The notes: generated by a model not told the origin, from the letters alone. 64,000 nt of DNA from an uncultured Sphingomonadaceae bacterium (GCA_947488625.1 CANKZR010000001.1:1860001-1924000); one strand, 5' to 3'; shown: positions 29,577 through 39,139, counted from the stretch's first letter. Program-made: numbers and translations.

Positions 29577-30389
29577 TTAGCGTTTCAGTTCCTCGGCCAG
29601 TGCAAGGATTGCTTCGCTGGAGTAGCAAAACCCCATGTGCGAGCAGCGCAAGGCCACGGCACGGTCTCGCTCATCGGGGAGACCACAGGCGCTGCGGCGG
29701 GAGATCGCTCCGTCGCGCGGGCTCCAGAATGCGACGGTTTCGACAGGCGGTTTCTCCGCAACATTTGCCTTTACCGGCGGCTCCTCTACGTGGTGGCCCA
29801 CTATCGCCTGATAGATTCGCCACATATTGTTGGAATAGGGTGTGTGGCTGAAAGGCGTGCCCATGGTGATGACCTTGGCAATGCAGTCTGGCTCCATCTT
29901 GGCCACCTCGCGTGCGAAGATACCGCCAAGGCTCCAACCGATCAGGACCACATCCTGACCATAGCGCTGCCTTACCGAAGACACACGCTGAGCCAGCAGT
30001 TCGAAATTCTCGGGCGTCGGCCCGTAATTGGAGCCTAGACCCCAGCGCTTTACCGTATGGCCTGCCCGTTCCAGTTCCCTCGCCATGCGCTTCATGCTCT
30101 GCGGGTTGGCAGCGAAGCCCGGCAGCAGAATGATAACGCGCGGATGTTCCGCCCGCTCTATCGGCAAGGGGGCTTTGAACAGACGAAATGCCGGAGCGAA
30201 AAGTTCGGCAAATTCCGCTGCGAAGAAGCGCAAGGGCGGGGTATGCGCGTCCGGCGGTGCCTCGCCTCTCAGCAGATCGAACCGGTGCCGTAGCGCCATG
30301 CCCACACCGCGCACGGCATCGGCAACACCGCGAAGGGTATCAGCGATACGGCCGGGAACCGGCGAAAGGATCGAAGCGACTGAAGTCAT
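29577..30389 (-). CDS. Alpha/beta hydrolase (lipase/esterase-like)
   Basis: A 270-aa alpha/beta hydrolase. The oxyanion strand is VIILLPGFAANPQSMKRMA and the nucleophile elbow LIGWSLGGIFARE carries the catalytic Ser. The N-terminal 45 residues may associate with the membrane. It resembles triacylglycerol lipase/PGAP1-like hydrolases without a clear substrate. The ATG at 30389 is used; a TTG three codons upstream is possible. An inverted repeat TGTAACA-N9-TGTTACA lies ten bases before the start. Same strand as the Anbu operon but separated from it by 92 bp and the palindrome. Confidence 0.82.
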   Translation of the reverse strand: MTSVASILSPVPGRIADTLRGVADAVRGVGMALRHRFDLLRGEAPPDAHTPPLRFFAAEFAELFAPAFRLFKAPLPIERAEHPRVIILLPGFAANPQSMKRMARELERAGHTVKRWGLGSNYGPTPENFELLAQRVSSVRQRYGQDVVLIGWSLGGIFAREVAKMEPDCIAKVITMGTPFSHTPYSNNMWRIYQAIVGHHVEEPPVKANVAEKPPVETVAFWSPRDGAISRRSACGLPDERDRAVALRCSHMGFCYSSEAILALAEELKR

Positions 30390-30398
30390 GAGCACCAA

Positions 30399-30421
30399 TG
30401 TAACAAAAGAGACTTGTTACA
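30399..30421. promoter_or_regulatory. Inverted repeat TGTAACA-N9-TGTTACA, candidate operator
   Basis: The 7-bp arms TGTAACA (30399-30405) and TGTTACA (30415-30421) are exact reverse complements, 9 bp apart, ending ten bases upstream of the alpha/beta hydrolase start. The position overlaps the expected promoter or leader of that gene. The spacing fits a dimeric helix-turn-helix regulator. No cognate regulator is identified. Confidence 0.4.
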
Positions 30422-30479
30422 CGGTGAACGCCCCAGGCAGTCAAGGTTTCCGGCGCGCGCTGGTGCCGGGACCGGTGGC

Positions 30480-31013
30480 TCAGCCGCAATCGCCGACGCG
30501 CTCGGTCTGCACCTGCAGCACGATATTCACATCTCCGACATTGGGGATCGGCTGGGTAAAGCCCATTTCCATATCGGATGCGGTGTCGCTGGTCGTGCCG
30601 GCCATGGTTATGCGGCCCTGTGGTCCGTCTTCGGCGTCACAAGTCATCGCAAGATCGATGTCGCCATCGTTGGCGGACAGGCGCGAGATGGCGCAGCTGT
30701 TATCCGTCATGGCCGAAATCCAGGCTTCCCGGCCCATCGCCTCTGTCACGCAGAAACTGGTCTGTTCTTGCGCGCCCTCGGCAAATGCCGCTTCCAGCGC
30801 AGCCATGTCCTGCACCTGACCGGCAACCATCTCGACAGACACCAGCTCGTAGCTGGCGCTGTATTCGCCCGGTTGCGGCATGATGCCGTTGTCTTCGCCC
30901 TGCGCCAGAACCTCGTCCATGGAGAGAGCCTCGTCGGTCAGTTCCTCGTCCGCGTTGTCACAGGCGGCAAGGGCAAGGCCGGCTATCAGCGGCAGGCAAT
31001 GGATCAGGCGCAT
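30480..31013 (-). CDS. DUF3617 family lipoprotein (copy 1)
   Basis: A 177-aa lipoprotein with lipobox LAAC, followed by the DUF3617 pattern. This includes QPGEYSASYELVSVEM, a FCVTEAM cysteine segment, the CAISRLSAND and DLAMTCDAEDGPQGRITMAG blocks, and a terminal TERVGDC. The paired cysteines suggest disulfides in the periplasm. The function of DUF3617 proteins is unknown. The second copy lies 137 bp upstream on the same strand with the same domain plan, so the pair arose by duplication. Confidence 0.82.
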   Translation of the reverse strand: MRLIHCLPLIAGLALAACDNADEELTDEALSMDEVLAQGEDNGIMPQPGEYSASYELVSVEMVAGQVQDMAALEAAFAEGAQEQTSFCVTEAMGREAWISAMTDNSCAISRLSANDGDIDLAMTCDAEDGPQGRITMAGTTSDTASDMEMGFTQPIPNVGDVNIVLQVQTERVGDCG

Positions 31014-31150
31014 GGTAATTCCCTGTTTTCGTGCGACAGGTTTTCCGCCGCGTGCGTGGAGGGATTATCAAGCAGGGAACCTTGTGCCAATCGAGCAGCG
31101 CACAGAATGGGGCTGCCGTCCCATTTCAGGTCAGGCAGCCCCTATCATGC

Positions 31151-31705
31151 TTAACCGGCATCGGCAGTGCAATCGCCGACGCGTTCCGACAAAGTGCGCA
31201 TCACGATACGCATGTTTCCGTCGGCAGCCGGGTTCTGCATGTCCATCGTCACCGTCATGTCTTGCGATGTTTCGCTGATGGTGCCGCCGAAGGCCATCGT
31301 TCCGGTTGCGCCCTGGCCATCGTCGCACGCCATGGTGGCATCCAGTTCGTTGCCCGAAACGGCAAAGTCGGTGAACTGGCATTCGTCCGAACCCTGCTGC
31401 AGGTTTTCGAGAAATTCGCGATAACCCTCGTCAGCCTCTTCCTGCGTCATGCAGAACGTGCGTTCCTGCGTCGCGCCCTGTTCCATGATGCCACGCATCA
31501 TCTGCAACTCGTCCTCCGACGCGCCGGGAATTTCCAGCTCCACCAGTTCTCCGGTGGTGCGGTACTGGCCGGGCTGCGGCTTGGGCAGGTCCTGCGTCGC
31601 CGCCTCGATCTGCGCGGGGTCGGACGGGTCCTCCACAGTTCCGGATTCGCCGCAAGCTGTCAGCGTGAGGGTGGAGGCGGCGAAAAGCATCAGCGTGAGT
31701 TTCAT
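31151..31705 (-). CDS. DUF3617 family lipoprotein (copy 2)
   Basis: A 184-aa lipoprotein (lipobox LTAC) paralogous to the neighbouring DUF3617 gene. The shared blocks are [62 protein letters not shown] and SERVGDC. An acidic linker after the lipidated cysteine separates it from the membrane. The function is unknown. It is divergent from uvrB with 91 bp between the starts, so it probably has its own promoter there. Confidence 0.82.
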   Translation of the reverse strand: MKLTLMLFAASTLTLTACGESGTVEDPSDPAQIEAATQDLPKPQPGQYRTTGELVELEIPGASEDELQMMRGIMEQGATQERTFCMTQEEADEGYREFLENLQQGSDECQFTDFAVSGNELDATMACDDGQGATGTMAFGGTISETSQDMTVTMDMQNPAADGNMRIVMRTLSERVGDCTADAG

Positions 31706-31796
31706 CGAGTGGAATTCCTTTTACTTTCGATCGAGCCACAGGCTGAAGGTTCGCAGGCAGTTGAGCAAGCGGCAATTCGATCCCATATGCACCGCC

Positions 31797-33983
31797 ATGG
31801 CCGAACTCATCATCAGGCGCGGATTGGAAGAACCCGATACCTCGGGTGAATTTACCCCGCACAAACCCGCTCGCCCCGAAAAGTCCAGCGAGCAAAAGCC
31901 GTTCAAACTGGTCTCGGAATACGAGCCTGCGGGCGACCAGCCAACGGCAATCGCGGAACTGGTGGAAGCGGCCAAAGATGACGAGCAGACGCAGGTACTG
32001 CTGGGCGTGACCGGCAGCGGCAAGACCTTCACCATGGCCAAGGTGGTGGAAAAGTTGCAGCGCCCTGCCCTCGTGCTGGCCCCGAACAAGATCCTGGCCG
32101 CGCAGCTATATGGCGAGTTCAAGAGCTTCTTCCCGGAGAACGCGGTCGAGTATTTCGTATCCTATTACGACTACTACCAGCCCGAAGCCTACGTGCCCCG
32201 GTCCGACACTTATATCGAGAAGGAATCCAGCGTAAACGAGGCGATCGACCGGATGCGCCACTCCGCCACGCGCGCCCTGCTGGAGCGGGACGATGTGCTG
32301 ATCGTGGCGTCCGTTTCCTGCCTCTACGGTATCGGTTCGGTCGAGACCTATTCGGCGATGATCTTTGACATCAAAGCCGGCGAAAGCGTGGATCAGCGCG
32401 AGCTGATCCGCAAGCTGGTGGCGCTGCAATACAAGCGTAACGACACCGCCTTTGCCCGCGGCTGCTTCCGCGTGCGGGGCGACAACCTCGAAATTTTTCC
32501 CAGCCACCTGGAAGACACCGCCTGGCGCATCAGCTTTTTCGGTGACGAGATCGAGGATATCGCCGAGTTCGACCCCCTCACCGGCAGGAAAGGGGAGAAC
32601 CTTGGCAAGGTGCGCGTCTACGCCAACAGCCACTACGTCACCCCCGGCCCGACAATGAAACAGGCGAGCGAGGCTATCAAGTTCGAGCTGACCGAGCGGC
32701 TGAAGGAACTGCACGAGGAAGGCCGCCTGCTGGAAGCGCAGAGGTTGGAACAGCGCACCAATTTCGACCTCGAAATGATCGCCGCCACCGGCAGCTGCAA
32801 CGGTATCGAGAATTACAGCCGCTTCCTGACGGGCCGTCTGCCCGGCGAGCCGCCGCCAACACTGTTCGAATACCTGCCCGAAAACGCGCTGCTGTTCGTG
32901 GACGAAAGCCACCAGACCATTCCGCAGATCGGCGCGATGGCGAAAGGGGACCACCGCCGCAAGATCACGCTGGCGGAATACGGTTTCCGCCTGCCAAGTT
33001 GCATCGACAACCGCCCGCTTCGCTTCAACGAATGGGATGCGATGCGCCCGCAGACCGTGGCCGTATCCGCCACGCCCGGATCGTGGGAACTGGAACAGAC
33101 GGGCGGCGTCTTTGCCGAACAGGTGATCCGCCCCACCGGCCTGATCGACCCGCCCGTGGAAATCCGCCCGGTGGAAGACCAGGTGCAGGATTGCATCGCC
33201 GAGGCCAAGGCCGTGGCCCAGAAGGGCTATCGCACCCTCGTCACCACGCTGACGAAGCGCATGGCCGAAGACCTGACCGAGTTCATGCACGAACAGGGTG
33301 TGCGCGTGCGCTATATGCATTCCGACGTGGAGACGCTGGAGCGTATCGAGCTGATCCGCGACCTGCGCCTTGGCGTGTACGACGTGCTGATCGGCATCAA
33401 CCTGCTGCGCGAAGGCCTGGACATTCCTGAATGCGGACTGGTGGCCATTCTGGACGCGGACAAGGAAGGCTTCCTGCGGTCCGAAACGTCGCTGATCCAG
33501 ACTATCGGTCGCGCCGCGCGCAACGTGGACGGCAAAGTTATCCTCTACGCCGATCGTATCACCGGCAGCATGGAACGCGCGATGGCCGAAACCGACCGTC
33601 GCCGGGAGAAGCAGCGCGAATACAACGAAGAGCACGGAATCACGCCCACTACGATTAAGCGCAACATCCAGGATATCGTGGCGCACACCGCTGCGCAGGA
33701 TGGCGTTACCGTGGGTACCGGCGATGACGAGGTGAACAACCTCGTCGGCCACAATCTGCGCGCCTATATCGAAGACTTGGAAAAGCGCATGCGCAACGCC
33801 GCCGCCGATCTGGAGTTCGAGGAAGCGGGCCGCCTTCGCGACGAAATCCGCCGTCTGGAAGCGGACGAACTGGGTATTCCCGACGAGCAGAAAAAAGCGC
33901 CAGTGGTGGGACGGTCCAACGAGGGCAAGCCCGGCACGCGCAAGCTGCGTTACGGCAAAACACAGCGCAAGTTCGGGAAGTGA
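31797..33983 (+). CDS. uvrB: Excinuclease ABC subunit B
   Basis: DNA damage-verification helicase of nucleotide excision repair, loaded by UvrA and recruiting UvrC. The 728-aa product has Walker A GVTGSGKT (residues about 70-77), the beta-hairpin region [12 protein letters not shown], the DESH box [13 protein letters not shown], helicase motifs V-VI ([19 protein letters not shown]) and the C-terminal UVR domain ([17 protein letters not shown]). The start at 31797 gives an N-terminal extension of about 30 residues compared with E. coli, as in other alphaproteobacteria. The frame is open far upstream, but that segment is antisense to DUF3617 copy 2. Confidence 0.97.
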   Translation: MAELIIRRGLEEPDTSGEFTPHKPARPEKSSEQKPFKLVSEYEPAGDQPTAIAELVEAAKDDEQTQVLLGVTGSGKTFTMAKVVEKLQRPALVLAPNKILAAQLYGEFKSFFPENAVEYFVSYYDYYQPEAYVPRSDTYIEKESSVNEAIDRMRHSATRALLERDDVLIVASVSCLYGIGSVETYSAMIFDIKAGESVDQRELIRKLVALQYKRNDTAFARGCFRVRGDNLEIFPSHLEDTAWRISFFGDEIEDIAEFDPLTGRKGENLGKVRVYANSHYVTPGPTMKQASEAIKFELTERLKELHEEGRLLEAQRLEQRTNFDLEMIAATGSCNGIENYSRFLTGRLPGEPPPTLFEYLPENALLFVDESHQTIPQIGAMAKGDHRRKITLAEYGFRLPSCIDNRPLRFNEWDAMRPQTVAVSATPGSWELEQTGGVFAEQVIRPTGLIDPPVEIRPVEDQVQDCIAEAKAVAQKGYRTLVTTLTKRMAEDLTEFMHEQGVRVRYMHSDVETLERIELIRDLRLGVYDVLIGINLLREGLDIPECGLVAILDADKEGFLRSETSLIQTIGRAARNVDGKVILYADRITGSMERAMAETDRRREKQREYNEEHGITPTTIKRNIQDIVAHTAAQDGVTVGTGDDEVNNLVGHNLRAYIEDLEKRMRNAAADLEFEEAGRLRDEIRRLEADELGIPDEQKKAPVVGRSNEGKPGTRKLRYGKTQRKFGK

Positions 33984-34083
33984 TGGCGTGGCAGCACTGG
34001 CAGATCATTCATGCCAGATGATCCCCAGACTATAGCATGGGCATGCTTGATTGCGGGCTGCCGAGATGATTAGCGCGGTGCCC

Positions 34084-34656
34084 ATGCGTTTTACGGTGAT
34101 CTTGCTACTGGGCTTCCTCGCTGCTTGCGAACGGCAAGCGCCTGTGCCGTCGCAGGATGCAGTCCAGCGCGTCGCCATCACGGGTGAAAAACAGCGGCAG
34201 GCCATGGCCGAACTTTCTCCCGATACCAGCGAGGCGGGTTGGCAGGTGGCAGAAAATGGTCAGGCGATCCACTTTGGCGATAGCGGCGAACCGCCTCTCC
34301 TGACGCTGGGTTGTGATGTCAGCACAGTGCCTTCCGAGTTCGTTATTATCCGCCATGCCAAGGCCTATCCGGGTCAGGGCGCACTGTTTCCGATAATCGG
34401 AAATGGCATTAACGCCCGCTTCCCGGTCGATGCCGTGCTGGCGGACGGCGAATGGCATTGGGAAGCGCGCCTGCCTGCCGACGATCCACAGCTTGAGGTG
34501 TTCTCTGGCACGCGAGACATCATTGCTACCCTGCCAGGGCGCGGCACGCTGGAAATCGACGGTGGGCGGATTGCAGGCGAGTTCCTGGAATGGTGCCGCG
34601 CTGGCGGGGTGCCGGATCAGGCAATAACCGAACCGCCACAAACCGCCGAGGACTAG
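34084..34656 (+). CDS. Small lipoprotein of unknown function
   Basis: A 190-aa protein with a lipoprotein signal (FTVILLLGFLAAC) and no family that I recognise. The body has a compact beta-rich look: QAIHFGDSGEPPLLTLGC, EFVIIRHAKAYPGQGALFP, then RGTLEIDGGRIAGEFLEWC with a Cys pair that could form a disulfide. The ATG at 34084 begins the signal peptide; an ATG at 34066 or the codon at 34051 would add residues. The stop overlaps the 3' end of the convergent DsbD-like gene by 4 bp. Confidence 0.7.
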   Translation: MRFTVILLLGFLAACERQAPVPSQDAVQRVAITGEKQRQAMAELSPDTSEAGWQVAENGQAIHFGDSGEPPLLTLGCDVSTVPSEFVIIRHAKAYPGQGALFPIIGNGINARFPVDAVLADGEWHWEARLPADDPQLEVFSGTRDIIATLPGRGTLEIDGGRIAGEFLEWCRAGGVPDQAITEPPQTAED

Positions 34657-36671
34657 TTCGAGCCTTTCGCCAGATCGATGAGGGTTTCCGGCGTCAGGAC
34701 CTGTGGCAATTGCCGCCCTTCCCCGCCCCCCGGATACCAGACATACAACGGCACGCCCGCGACCTGCCACTTTTCCAGGTAGCGCGTGATTTCGGGGTCG
34801 GCCTGCGTCCAGTCGCCGCGCATCGCGATCACGCCCGCTTCCTCGAAAGCCTCTCGGGTGGGTTCGCGTTCTATGGCAACCTGCTCGTTCACTTTGCAGG
34901 TAAGGCACCAGTCGGCAGTGAACCACACGAATACCGGCTGGCCCGATGCACGCGCATCTGTCAGCGCGTCTTCGGAATAGGCGACCGGTTCCAGAACGCT
35001 TTCGCTGTTGGCGACCTGCTCCTCTGCGCGAAACGGCAAGGAGGCTGCGAAATACAGCGCAGCGGCCACGGCGATCAGCGCCACCACCCGATTGCCATTC
35101 CGGCGTGCCGCCAGCGCCACCACGGGAAGGATGGCGAGAGCCAGCGCGGCAAAGGCGAAGCTGGTGCCGCCAAGACGCCACGCCAACCATACCAGCGCCA
35201 GCGCCGTCAGCCCCATCGGGATCGCCAGCACCCTGCGGAAGATGTTCATCCACGCACCGGGCCTCGGCAACAGGCGTCGCAAGGCAGGTACGAAGCCCAG
35301 CAGCAGGAACGGCAGCGCCAGCCCCAATCCCAGCGTCGCAAACAGCAGCAGGGCATGTGCAGGCGGAAGCAGCAAGGCGGCTCCCAATGCCGCAGCCATG
35401 AACGGTCCGGTGCACGGCGTGGCGACCACGGCTGCAAGCAGGCCCGTGGCGAAGGCTCCACCCTCCCCGCGCGTGCGGATGGGCATGGAAGGTATCTCGA
35501 AAAGACCGGCAAAATTTGCTGTAATCAGCGTAGCGAGCACCAGCAATGCGGCCACGACCAGTGGTTGCTGCAATTGGAACGCCCAGCCGATCTGTGCCCC
35601 GCCCGCCCGCAAGAACAGCAACAGCGCACCCAGCGCGAGGCAGGCGAGCACCACGCCCGCCGTATAGGCAAGCCCCTCGATGCGCGCCTGCCGCTCCTCG
35701 CCCCCGGCGCGTGCCAGGGTCAGTGCCTTCAGGCTGAGGATGGGGAAGACGCAGGGCATCAGGTTAAGGAGCAAACCGCCCAGCAGCGCTCCGCCCAGGA
35801 GCACGGCCAGTGGGCTCTGCACCGCGCGCGGGCCGATGCGGGTGCCGCCGGCAGAAACTTCGCCCGGCACAGCCTCGAAACGCACGCCCTCTCCCATATC
35901 GGCAAAGGCCAGGATACCGCGCAAACTGTCCGGCTCTGCGCGCAATCCGCCGCGCTGAATTTCGGCTACCAGCATGTCACCATCGCGGTAGAAGGTCTGC
36001 ACCGCGCCGTAATCGATCACGTCCTTCTGCTCGATGAAAACGTGCGGATCGGCCAGGTTGAGGCTGGCGGGCAAAGGGATGGCCAGACGCAGTTTCTCAC
36101 CCGTAATTGCGAACCGCGCGCTGGCATCGATCACCGGCGGAATGGCCGCGCGATGTTCGTCGAACTGCGCCGACAGTTCGGGAATGGCCTGCGGGAAACG
36201 CAGCGTCAGCGTGGCACGTTCGGGGACGCACAGCCGGTCCGAGCAGGCGAGCCACTGGGCATCTACCGTAATCGGCGCGATGTTGGCGACGGCAGCACTT
36301 TGCGGCACCTCGATCGGCACCAGCACCGCGTAGGGATCCTTGTAAACGTGGTTGATCAGGCCCAGCAGTTCCAGTTGCTGCGGCACCGGATATTGCGGTT
36401 CGCCTGCATCCCAGCCTTCGGGCAATTGCCAGTCCAGCCGCATCCCCTCGCCCGCGTCGCCGGGATTTGCCCAGTATCCGTGCCACCCCTCCTGCGGGCG
36501 GAAACGCAGCGCCACCGTCAGCGTCTCGCCCGGAACAGGGGCGCTTTCGGCCACCAGATCGGCAGCGATGTAGTTATCTCGCTGCGCCCAGGCAGGCGCG
36601 GCAAGCATCGCGGCCAGCAAGATGCATACGCCGATCAGATACCGGAAAAGGTTCAGGGTGCTTGCCTGCAT
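34653..36671 (-). CDS. DsbD-type thiol:disulfide interchange protein
   Basis: Moves reducing power from cytoplasmic thioredoxin across the membrane to periplasmic substrates. The 672-aa protein has a signal peptide, an N-terminal immunoglobulin-like domain of the alphaproteobacterial type (EGWHGYWANPGDAGEGM), an 8-helix membrane domain with paired cysteines in LMPCVFPILSLKAL and ATPCTGPFMAAALG, and a C-terminal thioredoxin domain with the redox motif C-L-T-C in WFTADWCLTCKVNE. The ATG at 36671 is used rather than the TTG at 36683. The related ScsB family is an alternative name. Divergent from the UbiH-like gene with 27 bp between starts. Confidence 0.88.
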   Translation of the reverse strand: MQASTLNLFRYLIGVCILLAAMLAAPAWAQRDNYIAADLVAESAPVPGETLTVALRFRPQEGWHGYWANPGDAGEGMRLDWQLPEGWDAGEPQYPVPQQLELLGLINHVYKDPYAVLVPIEVPQSAAVANIAPITVDAQWLACSDRLCVPERATLTLRFPQAIPELSAQFDEHRAAIPPVIDASARFAITGEKLRLAIPLPASLNLADPHVFIEQKDVIDYGAVQTFYRDGDMLVAEIQRGGLRAEPDSLRGILAFADMGEGVRFEAVPGEVSAGGTRIGPRAVQSPLAVLLGGALLGGLLLNLMPCVFPILSLKALTLARAGGEERQARIEGLAYTAGVVLACLALGALLLFLRAGGAQIGWAFQLQQPLVVAALLVLATLITANFAGLFEIPSMPIRTRGEGGAFATGLLAAVVATPCTGPFMAAALGAALLLPPAHALLLFATLGLGLALPFLLLGFVPALRRLLPRPGAWMNIFRRVLAIPMGLTALALVWLAWRLGGTSFAFAALALAILPVVALAARRNGNRVVALIAVAAALYFAASLPFRAEEQVANSESVLEPVAYSEDALTDARASGQPVFVWFTADWCLTCKVNEQVAIEREPTREAFEEAGVIAMRGDWTQADPEITRYLEKWQVAGVPLYVWYPGGGEGRQLPQVLTPETLIDLAKGSN

Positions 36672-36698
36672 ATCGCGGGACAACTAGGAGCGGATGTC

Positions 36699-37925
36699 AT
36701 GGCGGACAAGTTGAATCCCAGGCGCGATCTTCTCATTCTCGGCGGCGGCCTCGTCGGCATGACGCTGGCCCTTGCAGCAGCGAAGAGGGGCATTTCCAGC
36801 CATGTGGTCGACCGGGCGGACCCGGCAGAGCTGACGGCGGAGGGTTTCGACGCCCGCGCCTCTGCCATTTCCACGGCCAGCTGGAACCTGTTCACCAACA
36901 TCGGCCTTGCAGACGCGCTGGAGCCGCATGGCTGCGCGATTTCCTCCATCGCCGTGACCGACGGGATGAAACCGGGCCGGATCGATTTCCAGCTCGAGCC
37001 CCACGAAGGCACCTTGGGCCGCATGTTCGCCAACCGGCAGCTTCGCCTCTCGCTGTTCGAGGCAGCGGAGGATCAGCCGCTGATCGCATGGCATTCGAAA
37101 GCGAACGTGGTGGACCGCCAGCGCGGCGAGCACGGCGTTTCGGTAACGCTGGACAATGGCACCGTGCTGGAGGCGAGCCTGATGTGCGCCGCCGAAGGGC
37201 GCGGCTCCCCCACACGCAAGGAAGCAGGCTTCACCATGGCGCAGTGGGATTACAGCCACCGCGCCATCATCGCGGCGCTGACGCACGAAAAGCCGCACGA
37301 GGGCGTGGCGTGGGAGATTTTCTACCCCGACGGCCCCTTCGCGCTGCTGCCACTGCTGGACGATGATCAGGGCCGCCATCGCTCCGCCCTCGTGTGGACC
37401 GTGGAAGAAAAGGACGCAGAAGGTGTGCTGGCGCTGGGTGACCGCGCCTTCCGGCACGAGGTTGCAAAGCGCATGCACGGCATCTTCGGCGAAATTACCG
37501 TGGAGGGGCAGCGGTCCTCATGGCCGCTGGGGTTTCAGCATACAGCCAGGATCGTCGATCATCGCCTGGCGCTGGTGGGCGATGCTGCACACGGGATGCA
37601 CCCGATTGCAGGACAGGGCCTGAACCTTGGCATGCGCGACGTGGGCGCTCTGGTGGACGTGCTGGCCGAAGGGCAACGCCTCGGCCTCGACCCCGGCGAT
37701 GCGCAAATGCTGGCGAAATACGAGAAATGGCGCGCGATGGATTCGCTGATGGTAATGGGCGCGACCGACACGCTTACCCGCGTGTTCGGCATCCCCGGCA
37801 AGCTGGCCAGCGCCGTACGCCGCTTCGGCATGGCGGGCGTGCAGCGCACTCCGGTGCTGAAAGACTGGTTCATGGATGAGGCACGCGGGATGAGCGGCGA
37901 CCTGCCCGAATTGCTGAAGGGCTGA
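36699..37925 (+). CDS. UbiH/UbiF/COQ6 family FAD-dependent hydroxylase
   Basis: A 408-aa flavin monooxygenase of the ubiquinone-biosynthesis hydroxylase family. The FAD dinucleotide motif is LLILGGGLVGMTLALAAAKR, and the family signature ALVGDAAHGMHPIAGQGLNL lies about residue 290. It is likely to hydroxylate the ubiquinone benzenoid ring, but which ring position cannot be decided from sequence. The ATG at 36699 follows AGGAG by eight bases. The open frame extends about 2.1 kb further upstream through the antisense of the DsbD gene, which is a composition artefact. Confidence 0.9.
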   Translation: MADKLNPRRDLLILGGGLVGMTLALAAAKRGISSHVVDRADPAELTAEGFDARASAISTASWNLFTNIGLADALEPHGCAISSIAVTDGMKPGRIDFQLEPHEGTLGRMFANRQLRLSLFEAAEDQPLIAWHSKANVVDRQRGEHGVSVTLDNGTVLEASLMCAAEGRGSPTRKEAGFTMAQWDYSHRAIIAALTHEKPHEGVAWEIFYPDGPFALLPLLDDDQGRHRSALVWTVEEKDAEGVLALGDRAFRHEVAKRMHGIFGEITVEGQRSSWPLGFQHTARIVDHRLALVGDAAHGMHPIAGQGLNLGMRDVGALVDVLAEGQRLGLDPGDAQMLAKYEKWRAMDSLMVMGATDTLTRVFGIPGKLASAVRRFGMAGVQRTPVLKDWFMDEARGMSGDLPELLKG

Positions 37926-37983
37926 AAGGCGCTGAGTTCGCAGAGGGTTTGCGAGCGGCTGCTATCAGGGTTGAGAAGTCGTT

Positions 37984-38020
37984 TGTCCGCAATGGTCGAG
38001 TTTGGGGTGGGAAGCGGACA
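37984..38020. repeat. Islet repeat element, short copy with inverted ends
   Basis: Ends TGTCCGC (37984-37990) and GCGGACA (38014-38020) are exact inverted repeats around 23 bp. The interior reads AATGGTCG..GTGGGAA, which resembles the ends of the longer copy at 38746-38867 (GTCCGCAATGGGGTCG .. GGTGGAAAGCGGACA). It stands just upstream of the ankyrin-repeat gene. Confidence 0.55.
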
Positions 38021-38057
38021 TTGCGTTTTTCAGGTCGGGTCTCCAATCTGTGTAACT

Positions 38058-38744
38058 ATGAACTCTGCTAAGAAATTGCTGGTGGGTCTCAGCTTTGTCG
38101 TCGCATCGTGCCAGTTGCCACTGTCCTCAAGTGGATCTGATAGATTTCTTGCCGATTTTGAGCATGGCGAATCGTCGGATCGAGACATCTCCCTAAATAT
38201 CAATGCTTTGGATGAGAATGGTCAGACCCCTCTCTATCGTGCAGCGAATGCAAGGTCGCCGGATACTGCATTGATTGGGAGGCTACTTGAGGCGGGGGCC
38301 GATCCTTTTATGGGGCAGGGCGATGGCCAATACCCAATTCGAACTATCCTCAGTATTGAAAATACCAAACTGTTCGAGGTGGCGGCTTGTTCAAGGGTAA
38401 CAGTGCCTTCACAGAAGTTCGCACCAATCGATGGCAACAGTGTCTTCGATCGTTACTCTACGATCGTTCACGACGCGGCCGTGAGAGGAACAGCCGAAAA
38501 CATCCACTCCTTAGCCAGCTGTGGATATGACTTGAACGAGGAGAACGGTATGGGCCAAACCCCGATCGTCTTGGCAGCCGGGGTGAATGCAGACACGTTT
38601 CAGGCTCTCTTGTCGAACGGAGCAAATCCAGATTATGCAACAGACACATTGGCCAAGGTATGTGGTCGAATTACTCGGAAACCGTTAGCCAGCGTCAAGG
38701 AAGAATACATCCTTTCTCTCCGCCAACACGGGTTCAATTGCTGA
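38058..38744 (+). CDS. Ankyrin-repeat lipoprotein
   Basis: A 228-aa exported protein with signal and lipobox-like VASC, then ankyrin-type repeats: NINALDENGQTPLYRAANAR, LIGRLLEAGADPFMGQGDGQ, TIVHDAAVRGTAENIHSLAS and MGQTPIVLAAGVNADTFQAL. Ankyrin proteins act by binding partners; none is evident. The gene is plainly richer in A+T and in rare codons than its neighbours, which suggests acquisition. The ATG at 38058 begins the signal peptide; there is no clear Shine-Dalgarno. It is flanked on both sides by copies of a short repeat. Confidence 0.78.
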   Translation: MNSAKKLLVGLSFVVASCQLPLSSSGSDRFLADFEHGESSDRDISLNINALDENGQTPLYRAANARSPDTALIGRLLEAGADPFMGQGDGQYPIRTILSIENTKLFEVAACSRVTVPSQKFAPIDGNSVFDRYSTIVHDAAVRGTAENIHSLASCGYDLNEENGMGQTPIVLAAGVNADTFQALLSNGANPDYATDTLAKVCGRITRKPLASVKEEYILSLRQHGFNC

Positions 38745-38745
38745 C

Positions 38746-38867
38746 GTCCGCAATGGGGTCGTTAGCCGACAGGCTGCTTTTGTCTGAAAGACCCGGATTG
38801 CTGCCAGTCCGCTAATGGTGAAATCCGCGAAAGGCTGGAACGGCTGAAATAGGGTGGAAAGCGGACA
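38746..38867. repeat. Islet repeat element, long copy
   Basis: A 122-bp unit starting GTCCGCAATGGGGTCG and ending GGTGGAAAGCGGACA, with an internal CAGTCCGCTAATGG. Its first 27 bases (38746-38772) recur exactly at 39140-39166, and both ends resemble the short copy at 37984-38020. It starts two bases after the ankyrin gene stop and ends next to the 71-aa gene. It carries no coding capacity. It is probably a dispersed intergenic repeat of this lineage, perhaps a miniature non-autonomous element. Confidence 0.6.
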
Positions 38868-38872
38868 TTGAG

Positions 38873-39088
38873 CTATGTTTGCTCAAGGTCAGACTGCTTC
38901 GTTCTCGACCAAGCATAGAAGGCTAGTGTCATGGTCAGATAAGCAACCAAAAAGTAGAAAACATGGACCGGGATGTCGATGACATCAGGGTTGGTCAGAT
39001 GCCCCACAATCACTGTCGTGGTCGGGACGCTAGCAATCAATGCACCATCTGCACGGTGTCTTTCCGCTGAACTCGAAGTCTCAGTCAT
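38873..39088 (-). CDS. Small single-pass membrane protein
   Basis: A 71-aa protein with a hydrophilic N-terminus, one hydrophobic helix (VFYFLVAYLTMTLAFYAW) and a short charged tail. GAGGGG lies seven bases before the ATG at 39088, a strong Shine-Dalgarno that supports translation. I do not recognise a family. It lies in the AT-richer islet on the strand opposite the ankyrin gene and is bracketed by the repeat copies. Confidence 0.6.
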   Translation of the reverse strand: MTETSSSAERHRADGALIASVPTTTVIVGHLTNPDVIDIPVHVFYFLVAYLTMTLAFYAWSRTKQSDLEQT

Positions 39089-39139
39089 TTGCGCCCCTCT
39101 CTGCTTCCGAAGAACTAATATGATAGGGGAGTCTCTTGC

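Noticed and set aside
32106-33752. A 548-residue minus-strand open frame opposite uvrB.
   Set aside because: It is antisense to a clear uvrB and gives a His/Val/Ala-rich product typical of frame shadows in high-GC DNA. No ribosome binding site is seen.
34000-34062. Short inverted repeats (GATCAT/ATGATC and GCATGGGCATGC) after uvrB as a terminator.
   Set aside because: The arms are six bases or shorter, and no T-run follows. Not reported as a feature.
34590-36698. A 2.1-kb open frame on the plus strand, continuous with the UbiH-like gene, that would make a 1111-residue protein.
   Set aside because: It is the exact antisense of the DsbD-like gene, and its residues are low-complexity Arg/Gln/His stretches with no family likeness. 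The real start with a good Shine-Dalgarno is at 36699.
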